NCBI RefSeq assembly: GCF_963677725.1
Contig: NZ_OY782507.1
Location: 3,656,501 to 3,720,500 of the forward strand
Direction: 5' to 3'
Source: an uncultured Cohaesibacter sp.
Lineage (GTDB): Bacteria > Pseudomonadota > Alphaproteobacteria > Rhizobiales > Cohaesibacteraceae
DNA: 64,000 nucleotides
The notes under the pieces are model-generated. The model ran no database searches and was not told the origin of the DNA. It worked only from the letters and a program-made list of their open reading frames with translations. A program made the position numbers and the translations under genes. Numbering within the stretch: position 1 is the stretch's first letter; the number at the start of each line of letters is the position of its first letter. Shown piece by piece: positions 17,752 through 26,258 of this stretch.

Positions 17752-19410
17752 ATGCTTAAAAATGTTTCCCTGACCGTCAAGAGCCTAGTTTTCTTCACCC
17801 TATTGGCCATCATAGGCATTGGCGTGGGGTCTGTTGGCTTCTTGCAATCGGGTGCTGTCAAGGTTGCAGTGCAAGAGCGCGAACTCATCGATGACCGTAT
17901 CGCTGCCTTTGACGATTTGCAGATGGCGCTGGCTGAAGAAGCCATTTCGCTCAAGAGTTTCTTGCTGACCGGCGATCTCAAGCAACTCGGAGAGATGCGA
18001 AAGCGGGATGCCGCCTTAAGTGCACAATTCAAGAAAATGGCGGCCGAGAAAAGCGCTCAGGAGATTGAAACCCTCTGGACCAATTGGTCGAATGAATTTG
18101 CCAAAAAGCAGATTGATCATATGAGCGATCCGATGCGCGTGGATCTGGCGCGGGCCATTGAAGTGTCCGGTCAGAGCAACAAGCGGATCGAGGAAATGGT
18201 CGGCTTGATCGACAAGCAGATCGCGGAACTGGAAAGTCTCCAGGGTCAGTTGACCATCAGACAGAATGAAAAGCTGGAATCCGTTTACAATTCAGCAGCC
18301 ATCGGTCTGGTGTTGCTGGTGATTGCCACTGTGGTGCTGGGTGTGGTTAACAATGTGGCCATCTCCAAACCTTTGCGCAAATTGACCGAGACAACCGAGT
18401 CTCTGTCTCAGGGCGATCTCGAAGTCGCGATCCCGGACGAGGATCGCGCCGATGAAATCGGTCGCATGAATAGTGCCCTGATGGTCTTTCGCAACAGTCT
18501 GGCCCAGAACAAGCAGTTGGAAGAGGAAGCCAAGCGTCAGCAAGAGCAGAGCGAGCAGGCTAAGAAAGAGGAAATGCAGCGCATTGCGCGTGAATTTGAG
18601 CAGGCTGTTGGCTCCATCGCCCGCACGTTGGCGACCACCTGCGGCAGCCTTCAGGAAAAGTCTCATGAATTGTCGAGCATTTCCAAGGACACCGCTTCCA
18701 AATCCGAAGCCGTCACCAGTGCTTCGCAGGAAGCCAGCAGCAACGTTCAGGCCGTGGCTTCTGCAACGGAAGAGTTGGCCGCTTCGATTGGCGAGATCAG
18801 CCAGCAGGTCGCGGATTCTGCCTCTTTGTCAGCTGAAGCCATGACAGAGGTTGAAAGCTCCAGCCAGTCGATGACCGCTCTGCAGGAAGTTCTGGAGGAA
18901 GTGGGCAACGTGACCCGGCTGATCAATGATATCGCTGAACAGACCAACCTTCTGGCACTCAATGCGACAATTGAAGCCGCGCGTGCAGGGGAAGCTGGTC
19001 GTGGATTTGCGGTCGTTGCGGCCGAAGTGAAGGATCTTGCCAACCAGACCTCGAAAGCAACCGAGCAGATCGAGCAACAGGTGGCCAACATGCAGGCGGT
19101 TGCTGGTCAGTCCATCGTTGCGACGGGCAATGTTGCCGAGCGGGTCAAGGCGATCAACGAACGGGTCAGTGAAATGGCCATCTCCGCCGATCAGCAGAAT
19201 ATCGCTACCTCCGACATTGCGCGCAACGTCAATGATGCGGCCCAGGGCACCAGTCATGTGAATGAATCCATGGTCACGGTCGCGGGCGGTGCGGTGAATA
19301 CGGGCGAAGTGTCTTCGGCAATGAATGACCTGATTTCCGAAATGAACCAGCAGAATGAGACCCTGCAGCATCAGCTTGACAGCTTTATCAAGCGGCTGCT
19401 GGCAGCCTGA
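17752..19410 (+). CDS. Methyl-accepting chemotaxis protein
   Basis: A 552-residue transmembrane chemoreceptor. A first membrane helix (about residues 10-30), a periplasmic helical-bundle sensor (31-180), a second membrane helix (about 183-203), a HAMP linker (204-258, [25 protein letters not shown]) and a cytoplasmic signalling domain follow in order. The hairpin tip contains [33 protein letters not shown] in pieces typical of MCPs. There is no C-terminal CheR/CheB tether pentapeptide. The ATG at 17752 is chosen (AAGAAGGA seven bases upstream) over the GTG three bases earlier. The sensed ligand is unknown. A Cache-like periplasmic protein follows 94 bases downstream. Confidence 0.92.
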   Translation: MLKNVSLTVKSLVFFTLLAIIGIGVGSVGFLQSGAVKVAVQERELIDDRIAAFDDLQMALAEEAISLKSFLLTGDLKQLGEMRKRDAALSAQFKKMAAEKSAQEIETLWTNWSNEFAKKQIDHMSDPMRVDLARAIEVSGQSNKRIEEMVGLIDKQIAELESLQGQLTIRQNEKLESVYNSAAIGLVLLVIATVVLGVVNNVAISKPLRKLTETTESLSQGDLEVAIPDEDRADEIGRMNSALMVFRNSLAQNKQLEEEAKRQQEQSEQAKKEEMQRIAREFEQAVGSIARTLATTCGSLQEKSHELSSISKDTASKSEAVTSASQEASSNVQAVASATEELAASIGEISQQVADSASLSAEAMTEVESSSQSMTALQEVLEEVGNVTRLINDIAEQTNLLALNATIEAARAGEAGRGFAVVAAEVKDLANQTSKATEQIEQQVANMQAVAGQSIVATGNVAERVKAINERVSEMAISADQQNIATSDIARNVNDAAQGTSHVNESMVTVAGGAVNTGEVSSAMNDLISEMNQQNETLQHQLDSFIKRLLAA

Positions 19411-19504
19411 GGCGCTGACCGGGAACCCACTTTACGCAGAAAAATAAACCTGAGGCCGGCTCGATCTTTTGGTCGGGTCATCTGGCCGAAGCAGGGAGAA
19501 CAGA

Positions 19505-20113
19505 ATGCGAATTTTACATCTTCTCACGGTGCTGTGCGCCATGGTCTGGACCAATCTGGCCGTTGCCGCCGAGGCGCCTGATTTCAAAAAGCTGGATTCA
19601 AAAGAGCTTTTCGCTGCCATCGACAAGTGGTTGAACAATGACATCGTATGGGTCAGCGTCCGGGCACATAACGGGCTTTACGGCAATGTCGATCAGGCCA
19701 AAGTGGACGCACTGGACAAGCAATGGCGCGATGAGCGCAAGCAGGAAAAGAAGCCATTGATTGCTTCCACCCTGTCCAGCCCCTTGTCTGTTTATCTGAC
19801 ACGGATGCAGGGACAGTCGCTGGGTCTGTTTGTCGAGATTTTCGTGATGAACAAGAAAGGCCTCAATGTGGGCCAGTCTTCCATCACGTCCGATTTCTGG
19901 CAGGGCGACGAAGCCAAATTCCAGAAAACCTTTGATGTCGGTCCAACGGCGGTCTTTATCGACGAGCCGGAATGGGATGAAGACAATCATATCTGGCGGA
20001 TGCAGATCAACAAATCCCTTGTTGATCCGGCCAACAACGAACTGATCGGTGCTGCGACCATCGAAGTCAATCTGACCGAGCTGGAACGACGCACGGCGGC
20101 GAAAGCCAAATAA
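19505..20113 (+). CDS. Stand-alone periplasmic Cache-like (PDC) sensor protein
   Basis: A 202-residue protein starting with a Sec signal peptide (MRILHLLTVLCAMVWTNLAVAAEA) and with no second membrane segment, so it should be free in the periplasm. The region SDFWQGDEAKFQKTF, AVFIDEPEWDED and NELIGAATIEVNLTEL matches the conserved strand-helix pattern of single Cache/PDC ligand-binding domains, usually found inside receptors. Here no signalling domain is attached. The start follows CAGGGAGAA. It lies just downstream of an MCP whose own sensor is a helical bundle, so it may deliver a ligand to that receptor; this is inference. A strong terminator follows. Confidence 0.65.
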   Translation: MRILHLLTVLCAMVWTNLAVAAEAPDFKKLDSKELFAAIDKWLNNDIVWVSVRAHNGLYGNVDQAKVDALDKQWRDERKQEKKPLIASTLSSPLSVYLTRMQGQSLGLFVEIFVMNKKGLNVGQSSITSDFWQGDEAKFQKTFDVGPTAVFIDEPEWDEDNHIWRMQINKSLVDPANNELIGAATIEVNLTELERRTAAKAK

Positions 20114-20136
20114 ATCCGGCCTATAGAGATCAATGA

Positions 20137-20169
20137 AGCCCTCGCATCGGGAAGGATGCGAGGGCTTTT
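20137..20169 (+). terminator. Intrinsic terminator after the Cache-like gene
   Basis: A perfect 12-bp stem AGCCCTCGCATC / GATGCGAGGGCT with loop GGGAAG is followed by TTTTC. Confidence 0.85.
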
Positions 20170-20272
20170 CGCATTTGTGGCAGATTTATTGTTGTTCTCA
20201 CCAGATTTCGAGCTTTTGCTTGCGTTGTCAGAACGCTAAGGTGGGCGCACCATAAGCTGAATGAGGTTCGAC

Positions 20273-20704
20273 ATGGCGTCCCGATCCGGATTTGATGAAT
20301 GGGTGCTCGATTGCGCCGATGCGGTTTCCAAACGCAGCCGCGACCCGTCTACCAAGGTGGGCTGCGTGATTGTGCGACCTGACAAGAGCTTTGCGGCGGT
20401 GGGCTATAATGGCTTCCCGCGCGGCATGGAAGATCGGGATGAATGGTATGAGGTGCGCGAGGAGAAATATGACCGCGTGGTTCATGCGGAGATGAATGCG
20501 CTCGCGGCGATGAAGGAAACCGCCAAGGGTTGCATCGTCTATGTTACCCATCCGCCGTGCAAGGAATGCACCAAATTCCTCGCAGCTCATCAAGTTGCCA
20601 AGGTCGTCTGGCGCCACAATGACGGCATTCAGAGCCGTTTTGACACCACACGGTCCGAGCAGATTTTGAATGACTGCGGCATTGAATTTGCTGTGGTGGG
20701 GTGA
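20273..20704 (+). CDS. dCMP-deaminase-like cytidine/deoxycytidylate deaminase
   Basis: A 143-residue zinc deaminase. The zinc and catalytic motifs VVHAEMNAL (His and catalytic Glu) and PPCKECTKFL (two Cys) are complete, and the N-terminus WVLDCADAVSKRSRDPSTKVGCVIV has the ComEB/dCMP deaminase pattern. Predicted reaction is dCMP to dUMP for dTTP synthesis; other nucleotide or base deaminases of the family are possible. The ATG at 20273, six bases after GAGG, is preferred over one four codons earlier. The acetyltransferase gene begins 14 bases after its stop. Confidence 0.8.
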   Translation: MASRSGFDEWVLDCADAVSKRSRDPSTKVGCVIVRPDKSFAAVGYNGFPRGMEDRDEWYEVREEKYDRVVHAEMNALAAMKETAKGCIVYVTHPPCKECTKFLAAHQVAKVVWRHNDGIQSRFDTTRSEQILNDCGIEFAVVG

Positions 20705-20718
20705 GGGGAAATATTGAA

Positions 20719-21210
20719 ATGAAAACCAGACCTGCTTCCCTCGCCGATGCTGACGCCATGAGCGATGTGCTGGATGAGATCTTTCGCGCGGGAAAACGAG
20801 CGTCAGCTGGGGATGCAGCGATGGTGCGTGAGTTTTATATCGAAGATCCGGATCGGGTATGCTGCACAGTGATGATGGAGGATGACGGCCGTCTTCTGGG
20901 GTTTCAATCCCTCAAGGTGGTCCGGGCCGGGAATATTTACAATGCGCCTGTCGGTTGGGGCGTCATCGGTACACATATTCGTCCCTCTGCCGCACGGATG
21001 GGCATAGGAAAACAATTGTTTGCGGTTTCACTGAATGCGGCGCAAAAGGTTGGCTTGAGGGACATCGAAGCGCAAATTGGCGCGGATAACGAAGAGGGTT
21101 TGGCCTTTTACGAAGCCATGGGCTTTCGCACCTATCGTTATGAACACACCAATGTGTGCAAGCAGTTTAAGGTGGGGTCAGACATGACCTGTTTGCCAAC
21201 GGATCGGTGA
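20719..21210 (+). CDS. GNAT-family N-acetyltransferase
   Basis: A 163-residue GNAT protein. The acetyl-CoA-binding motif A is seen as VIGTHIRPSAARMGIGKQLF (R/Q-x-x-G-x-G/A type, about residues 79-98), followed by NEEGLAFYEAMGFRTYRYE, the usual strand-helix near the C-terminus. The ATG at 20719 follows GAGGGGA at nine bases and is chosen over an in-frame GTG at 20701. Its substrate is unknown. It is probably co-transcribed with the deaminase gene 14 bases upstream. Confidence 0.8.
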   Translation: MKTRPASLADADAMSDVLDEIFRAGKRASAGDAAMVREFYIEDPDRVCCTVMMEDDGRLLGFQSLKVVRAGNIYNAPVGWGVIGTHIRPSAARMGIGKQLFAVSLNAAQKVGLRDIEAQIGADNEEGLAFYEAMGFRTYRYEHTNVCKQFKVGSDMTCLPTDR

Positions 21211-21232
21211 TTGCCCGTTCGTTTTGTAAACC

Positions 21233-21706
21233 CTACCGCGCCAAGTCCTCAACATGACAGCTCAATAGTTTTACCAGATCATCCGGTTTCAGTTTCACTT
21301 GCAGGCCGCGCTGGCCGCCGTTGACGAATATTGTCTCGAAACTGTCGGCAGAAGCGTCCAAAGCTGCGGGGAGGCGTTTGCGGCCACCTAAAGGACTGAT
21401 GCCGCCGACCTTGTAACCGGTCAGGCGTTCGGCTTTTTGCGGGTCCATCATGGCGGCGGATTTGCCTTTGAGTGCCTTGGCGAGCTTTTTCATATTGAGT
21501 TCGCGGTCCGACGGGATGATGGCGCAAACGGGTTTGCCATCCAATTCGACCATCAGGGTTTTGAAAACCTGACTGGGTGGGGCGCCGATCGCTTCGGCGG
21601 CTTGCAGGCCAACGCGGTCGTTGCCCGGTGCATAGTCATATTGCAGCAGCTCAAACGCGATGCCTGCTTTTTCCAGTGTCTTGGTTGCCGGAGTGCTGGT
21701 GGCCAT
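21233..21706 (-). CDS. ybaK: Cys-tRNA(Pro)/aminoacyl-tRNA deacylase, YbaK/EbsC family
   Basis: A 157-residue protein that hydrolyses cysteine mischarged on tRNA-Pro. The family pattern is complete: FKTLMVELDGKPVCAIIPSDRELNMKKLAKALKGKSA is recognisable in pieces, with the catalytic lysine in FKTL, and the C-terminal TGYKVGGISPLGGRKRLP and IFVNGGQRGLQVKL blocks follow. Length equals E. coli YbaK. It is a lone minus-strand gene, convergent with the GNAT gene. Confidence 0.9.
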   Translation of the reverse strand: MATSTPATKTLEKAGIAFELLQYDYAPGNDRVGLQAAEAIGAPPSQVFKTLMVELDGKPVCAIIPSDRELNMKKLAKALKGKSAAMMDPQKAERLTGYKVGGISPLGGRKRLPAALDASADSFETIFVNGGQRGLQVKLKPDDLVKLLSCHVEDLAR

Positions 21707-21997
21707 TTTCGTCTCGTTTCATTGTTCGCTCGAAGCTGTTTTCTCCGAAATTAAAAGAAAATACATGCTAATTTCAACGGGATCGAAATATTTTTCAATT
21801 TTGCCTTGAAATTGTCGCAATGAAGGTCCAAATAGTGCACATACGTTTACTGCCATCATTGGCAAACTGATCTTCCAAATTGTTGGACTGCTTGGCTTCC
21901 CCTGATTTTTGCGAACGTTTCATCCCTTCACATGTCGTGCAAGGGACATCTACTCGTTCGCCTATGGCTTCGGGTTCTAACAATAAAGGTAATCGCC

Positions 21998-22207
21998 ATG
22001 ACTATCGGCACCGTAAAATTCTTCAACACCACCAAAGGTTTCGGCTTCATTCAACCAGATGACGGCGGCAAAGATGCTTTCGTTCATATTTCTGCTGTTG
22101 AAAATGCAGGCATGCATAGCCTCAATGAAGGCCAGAAAGTTACCTATGATCTGGAAAGTGGTCGTGATGGCCGCGCTTCCGCTGTAAATCTGCAGGCTGC
22201 TGACTGA
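21998..22207 (+). CDS. Cold-shock protein (CspA family)
   Basis: A 69-residue single cold-shock domain. RNP1 (KGFGFIQP) and RNP2 (DAFVHIS) nucleic-acid-binding motifs are intact. It binds single-stranded RNA/DNA and acts as an RNA chaperone. The ATG at 21998 is chosen because the domain begins directly ([10 protein letters not shown]). A 290-base leader separates it from ybaK, consistent with the long regulatory leader of many csp genes. Two hairpins follow, the second a strong terminator. Confidence 0.93.
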   Translation: MTIGTVKFFNTTKGFGFIQPDDGGKDAFVHISAVENAGMHSLNEGQKVTYDLESGRDGRASAVNLQAAD

Positions 22208-22216
22208 TTTCGGTCA

Positions 22217-22236
22217 GCGAGAGACTTGTCTCTCGC
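22217..22236 (+). repeat. Hairpin after the csp stop codon
   Basis: GCGAGAGA-CTTG-TCTCTCGC is a perfect 8-bp stem 10 bases after the csp stop. It lacks a T-run; it may protect the mRNA end. Confidence 0.5.
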
Positions 22237-22315
22237 CCAGTATGCGGAAAGGTGAGGCGCGTGTTCATTGAGATGAAAAATCCGACGGAACAACCAGCGC
22301 TCTGACCTGATATTC

Positions 22316-22344
22316 GGGCCATCTGTCTCAGATGGCCCTTTTTT
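22316..22344 (+). terminator. Intrinsic terminator between csp and the small basic gene
   Basis: GGGCCATCT-GTCTC-AGATGGCCC is a perfect 9-bp stem followed by six T residues. It lies only 16 bases before the next ATG, so read-through from csp would be limited. Confidence 0.9.
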
Positions 22345-22359
22345 GTGACAGGAGTCCAT

Positions 22360-22572
22360 ATGATCAAGATTTCCCGAAATCACGCTGAAGAACGGTTTGC
22401 TGCGACGCGGAAGAAGCAGAAAGCCGCGCTCAGTGAAGAACAGGAAAAAGTGATGAAGCAGCGCGAAAACACGGCGCGCCTCAAAGCCCTGCGGCTTGAA
22501 AAAGAAGCCACCGACGCAAAGGACGCAGCCACCAAGAAGGCGTCTGTGGTGCGCAAGAAGCGCACAAAATAA
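22360..22572 (+). CDS. Small basic helical protein of unknown function
   Basis: A 70-residue, highly charged protein dominated by Lys, Arg, Glu and Ala (EERFAATRKKQKAAL, RLKALRLEKEATDAKD), with no hydrophobic segment and a predicted long helix. The ribosome-binding site AGGAG is six bases upstream of the ATG at 22360, so it is likely translated. The type is common in alphaproteobacteria next to cold-shock genes (I recall DUF6481 as a candidate, unchecked). A nucleic-acid-related role is plausible from charge and the csp neighbour, but unproven. It starts right after the csp terminator. Confidence 0.6.
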   Translation: MIKISRNHAEERFAATRKKQKAALSEEQEKVMKQRENTARLKALRLEKEATDAKDAATKKASVVRKKRTK

Positions 22573-22606
22573 CGATCTGGCTCGACGGCTCATGAGCGCA
22601 TGGCTC

Positions 22607-22711
22607 GCAGTGGTTTCACCACTGCTAGAGCAATTCTCGGGAACGCCTGTTCACGAGAATGCAATAACAAACTGAGAAATCGCGTTTAAAGCAAAACCGG
22701 TGACCCGGTTT
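22607..22711. repeat. Three adjacent hairpins, possible dispersed palindromic repeat
   Basis: Three inverted repeats follow each other in non-coding DNA: GCAGTGG/CCACTGC (22607-22625), ATTCTCG-G-GAAC/GTTC-A-CGAGAAT (22633-22660) and AAACCGG/CCGGTTT (22694-22711). Between them lie CTAGAGCAATTC-type bases, similar in style to the intergenic palindromic elements common in Hyphomicrobiales genomes. One window cannot show that they are dispersed. Confidence 0.45.
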
Positions 22712-22801
22712 ATCTTCAAAGCGCTGTAGGCGGAATCGATCAGCAATTGTGACGATTCTCGGCGGGCTCAGGCTTTTCGTGTTCCCACTGCTTTTTGCCG
22801 T

Positions 22802-23686
22802 TTAGGCATTGCCATCTGCGACCAGCGCCATCAGGCGATAGGTCAGGTTTGCCGCGGTGAAATCCCATGCCCATTGACCATCAATCGGTGCCAGCTCCAC
22901 CACATCCATGCCGACACAGCGACGGCCCTTGAGTGCGTGGGCGACAAGGTTGAGGCTCTGATAATAGCTCAAACCCCCGGGAACCGGGGTGCCCGTGGCG
23001 GGCATGATGGATGGGTCAAGGCCGTCTACGTCAAACGTGATGTAGACATCCTGCGGGAAATCGTCGGGCAGATCAAAGGCGTTGATGTTGCCGGTGACCA
23101 GCGCCTCGGCATCCACATGATGGATATGCGGAGTGGCAAGGCGGGCTTCATGCTCTTCGATACAAAGGGCGCGGATGCCAAACTGCATCAGCGGCAATTT
23201 CTCTTCCACTGCACATAGATGCATGACCGACGCGTGGGAATGCTTGTGGCCCTGATAGGCGACGCGCAGGTCCGCATGGGCATCTATCTGAATGATGCCG
23301 ATGGGGTGCCCTAGTGCATCCACCACGCCCATGATGGCCGCATAGGACAGGCTGTGTTCGCCGCCCAGTGTCACGGGTACTCGGCCGGCGGTGACGCTGT
23401 CACGGGTGGCGCGGCGCAGATTATGCATGACTTCTTCAATGGTTAGGCTGCAATCGATCGGATCGGTTGTGACGATGCCTTTCTCGATCGGGAAGCCCTT
23501 GCCATCAAACCGCTCCAACTCCTGGCTTGCTTCAAGCAAGGCGGACGGGCCTGCGCCGGTGCCCGAACCATAGGAGACGGTTTTCTCCAGCGGGCAGGGA
23601 ATGACTTCAAACAGGGCTGTGTCCGGGTTGCGCTCTTCGTCGGTCAGCTCGGACTCCAGAAAAGCGGGATAGGATAGGTCGGCCAT
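22802..23686 (-). CDS. speB: Agmatinase / ureohydrolase family
   Basis: A 294-residue binuclear manganese enzyme of the arginase/agmatinase family. All metal-ligand blocks are present: GGEHS, DAHADLR, SHASVM (as HSHASVMH) and FDVDGLDPSIMPATGTPVPGG in pieces. It lies 30 bases downstream of nspC on the same strand and in a cluster with speA, so conversion of agmatine to putrescine and urea is the best prediction. Other ureohydrolases (guanidinobutyrase, arginase) share these motifs; the N-terminus SYGSGTGAGPSALLEAS is agmatinase-like. Confidence 0.85.
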   Translation of the reverse strand: MADLSYPAFLESELTDEERNPDTALFEVIPCPLEKTVSYGSGTGAGPSALLEASQELERFDGKGFPIEKGIVTTDPIDCSLTIEEVMHNLRRATRDSVTAGRVPVTLGGEHSLSYAAIMGVVDALGHPIGIIQIDAHADLRVAYQGHKHSHASVMHLCAVEEKLPLMQFGIRALCIEEHEARLATPHIHHVDAEALVTGNINAFDLPDDFPQDVYITFDVDGLDPSIMPATGTPVPGGLSYYQSLNLVAHALKGRRCVGMDVVELAPIDGQWAWDFTAANLTYRLMALVADGNA

Positions 23687-23716
23687 GGGGCTGGTCCTTT
23701 CGTCAGCGCGGTCCGC

Positions 23717-24910
23717 TTATGACAGGCGGTCGCGGAATTCTTCATAAGGGAAGCGGCGGATGACCTCGAGGTCGTCGGTTTCCGAATCCCACAGGGCGAT
23801 GGAGGGCAGACGGACACCGTTGAAAGTGTTGGTCTTGACCATCGAATAGTGGGCCTGATCAAGGAAGGCGATGCGCTGACCGATTTCGAGCAGCTCCTCG
23901 AAGCTGTAATCGCCGATTACGTCGCCTGCAAGGCACGAAGGTCCTCCCAAACGGAAGGTCGGGCCAGTTTCGACCTCTCCCAGCAGGGCCGGGCGGTAAG
24001 GGGCTTCGATCACGTCGGGCATATGGCAAGTGGCCGAGAGATCCAAAATGGCCAGATTGATGTTGCCATTCCGGGTCACGTCAAGCACTTCGCCCACAAG
24101 AATGCCCGCATCTAGCGCCACCGCTTCGCCGGGTTCGAGATAGATCTCGACATCATATCTGGCTTTTATGTCCTTGAGAAATGCGACAAGGTCATCGCGC
24201 TGATAATCATCGCGGGTGATGTGATGCCCGCCGCCGAAATTGAGCCATTTGAGCTTGTACAGCCATGGGCCAAGCGTGTCTTCGACCGCCTCGAAAGTGC
24301 GTTTGAGGGGCAGGAAATCCTGCTCGCAAAGCGTATGCATATGGATGCCGGAGAAAGGCGCAAGATCGTCTTCAGTCAATTGGCTGATCGGGGTTCCAAG
24401 GCGAGACCCTGCGGCACTGGGATCATATTTGGCAATCGAGCCTTCGGAATGTTCCGGGTTTATGCGCAGGCCGAAATCCGGTGCGTAGCCCCAATTGCGG
24501 GCTGCGATAATTTGCGGTGCAAAGCGCTGCATCTGAGCGGGGCTGTTGAAGATCAAATGATCGGACAGTTCCAGAATTTCCGGCATTTCATCTGATTTGA
24601 AGCCTGCGGAATAGGTGGCCAACTCGCCTTTGAATTTCTCGCGCGCCAATTTCGCTTCCCAAAGGCCCGAGGCACAGGTGCCATCGAGATAGTCGCCAAT
24701 CAGATCTCCCAGCGACCAGCAGGAAAAGGCCTTGAGCGCCAGCAATATCTTGACGTCCGCCTGTTTGCCCACATCGGACAGAATGGAGAGGTTGCGACGG
24801 ATGGCGGCCTTGTCGATGACAAAGCAGGGGGACGGCACGCGGTTGAGGTCGAAGTCCTTGAAGGCTCCGGCGTCACCGGCCTGGGTTTCCATGATTGGGG
24901 CATCGGTCAT
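23717..24910 (-). CDS. nspC: Carboxynorspermidine/carboxyspermidine decarboxylase
   Basis: A 397-residue PLP enzyme of the alanine-racemase-fold decarboxylases. The PLP lysine lies in ILLALKAFSCW (about residues 56-66), the glycine-rich phosphate loop in NFGGGHH, ligand residues in YLEPGEAVAL, and the catalytic cysteine is probably in GGPSCLAGDV; these are the NspC landmarks. It decarboxylates carboxyspermidine or carboxynorspermidine as the last step to spermidine/norspermidine. It lies between the dehydrogenase gene (77 bases upstream) and speB on the same strand. Which polyamine is made cannot be told from sequence. Confidence 0.88.
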   Translation of the reverse strand: MTDAPIMETQAGDAGAFKDFDLNRVPSPCFVIDKAAIRRNLSILSDVGKQADVKILLALKAFSCWSLGDLIGDYLDGTCASGLWEAKLAREKFKGELATYSAGFKSDEMPEILELSDHLIFNSPAQMQRFAPQIIAARNWGYAPDFGLRINPEHSEGSIAKYDPSAAGSRLGTPISQLTEDDLAPFSGIHMHTLCEQDFLPLKRTFEAVEDTLGPWLYKLKWLNFGGGHHITRDDYQRDDLVAFLKDIKARYDVEIYLEPGEAVALDAGILVGEVLDVTRNGNINLAILDLSATCHMPDVIEAPYRPALLGEVETGPTFRLGGPSCLAGDVIGDYSFEELLEIGQRIAFLDQAHYSMVKTNTFNGVRLPSIALWDSETDDLEVIRRFPYEEFRDRLS

Positions 24911-24957
24911 TGGACACTGGCTCCGGGAAAGATCGCAAGAAATGACTCAGAAGGAGA

Positions 24958-24990
24958 AGAGCCCGGCTTGACCGGGCTCTTTGTCTTTTA
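24958..24990 (-). terminator. Hairpin at the end of the dehydrogenase gene
   Basis: AGAGCCCGG / CCGGGCTCT form a 9-bp stem with loop CTTGA just after the dehydrogenase stop. On the minus strand only TTCTCCTTCT follows, so termination would be weak; it may reduce expression of nspC and speB relative to the upstream genes. Confidence 0.45.
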
Positions 24991-26193
24991 GAAGTCGAGT
25001 GGCTTGTCGAGATCGACCGTTTGCCATGGCAGGCCATGTTTATTGAGCATGTCCATGAAGGGGTCAGGGTCCATCTGTTCCATGTTGAAGACGCCTTTGC
25101 CGGACCATTGACCGGTCAACATCAGCGCAGCCCCGATCATGGCAGGCACGCCGGTGGTGTAGGAGACTGCCTGCGAGCCAACTTCGGCGAAGCACTCTTC
25201 GTGGTCGCAGATATTGTAGACATAGACGGTTTTCTCGTTGCCATCTTTCTCGCCGGTCATGATGTTGCCGATGCAGGTCTTGCCCTTGGTGGTCTTGCCC
25301 AGATCCCCCGGATTTGGCAGCACGGCCTTCAAGAATTGCAGCGGGATGATTTCCTTGCCTTCATACATCACCGGATCAATGCGGGTCATGCCAACATTTT
25401 GCAGCACTTCGAGATGCTTGATATAGGCATCGCCAAAGGTCATCCAGAAGCGGGCGCGCTTGATTTCCGGCAGATGTTTCACAAGGCTTTCCAGCTCTTC
25501 GTGATACATCTGATACATGTTCTTCTCGCCAACGGCGGGGAAGTCATAGGGCTGCTTGTTGGACATGGCTGGGGTCGTTACCCATTCGCCATTTTCCCAA
25601 TGATGCACGGGGGCCGTTACTTCGCGGATGTTGATTTCCGGGTTGAAGTTGGTGGCAAAATGCTGGCCATGATCGCCGCCGTTGCAATCGAGAATATCGA
25701 GGGTGTCGATGCGGTCAAGTAAGTGCTTTTTGGCATAGGCGGTGTAGACGTTGGTCACGCCGGGATCAAAGCCGGAGCCGAGCAGGGCCATCAGGCCTGC
25801 TTCTTCAAAGCGCTGCTGATAGGCCCACTGCCAGCTATATTCGAACTTGGCAACGTCGCGCGGCTCATAGTTGGCGGTGTCGAGATAGTTGACCCCGGTC
25901 TTCAGGCACGCATCCATGATGTTGAGGTCCTGATAGGGCAGGGCCACATTGACCACGAGCGAGACGCCGAGCTTCTCGATCAGGGCGGCGGTCGCGTCAA
26001 CATCATCGGCATCAACTTCAGCGGTGTTGATGGTCACGCCAGTGCGTTCCTTGACGGAGGCTGCGATCTCGTCGCATTTGAACTTGCGACGCGAGGCAAG
26101 GGTGATCTCGCCGAAAATCTCGGACAACTGGGCCATTTTGTGGACGACAACCGAACCGACGCCGCCTGCGCCGATGACCAGAATCTTGTTCAT
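24988..26193 (-). CDS. Carboxynorspermidine/carboxyspermidine dehydrogenase (saccharopine dehydrogenase family)
   Basis: A 401-residue oxidoreductase with an N-terminal Rossmann motif ILVIGAGGVGSVVVHKMAQ (residues 4-22) and the LYS9/saccharopine-reductase pattern (TANYEPRDV, LLGSGFDPGVTNVYTAYA). In the alternative spermidine pathway this enzyme condenses aspartate-semialdehyde with putrescine or diaminopropane using NADPH. The identification rests on family plus adjacency to nspC and speA, which is the diagnostic context. Saccharopine dehydrogenase of lysine metabolism is the alternative, less likely here. Confidence 0.85.
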   Translation of the reverse strand: MNKILVIGAGGVGSVVVHKMAQLSEIFGEITLASRRKFKCDEIAASVKERTGVTINTAEVDADDVDATAALIEKLGVSLVVNVALPYQDLNIMDACLKTGVNYLDTANYEPRDVAKFEYSWQWAYQQRFEEAGLMALLGSGFDPGVTNVYTAYAKKHLLDRIDTLDILDCNGGDHGQHFATNFNPEINIREVTAPVHHWENGEWVTTPAMSNKQPYDFPAVGEKNMYQMYHEELESLVKHLPEIKRARFWMTFGDAYIKHLEVLQNVGMTRIDPVMYEGKEIIPLQFLKAVLPNPGDLGKTTKGKTCIGNIMTGEKDGNEKTVYVYNICDHEECFAEVGSQAVSYTTGVPAMIGAALMLTGQWSGKGVFNMEQMDPDPFMDMLNKHGLPWQTVDLDKPLDF

Positions 26194-26258
26194 GTCAGTT
26201 CCTCTTCCTGATGTTCTTCTTCCCCATCCTTTCGATGAGGGCCGCGGCAGACGCGGGC

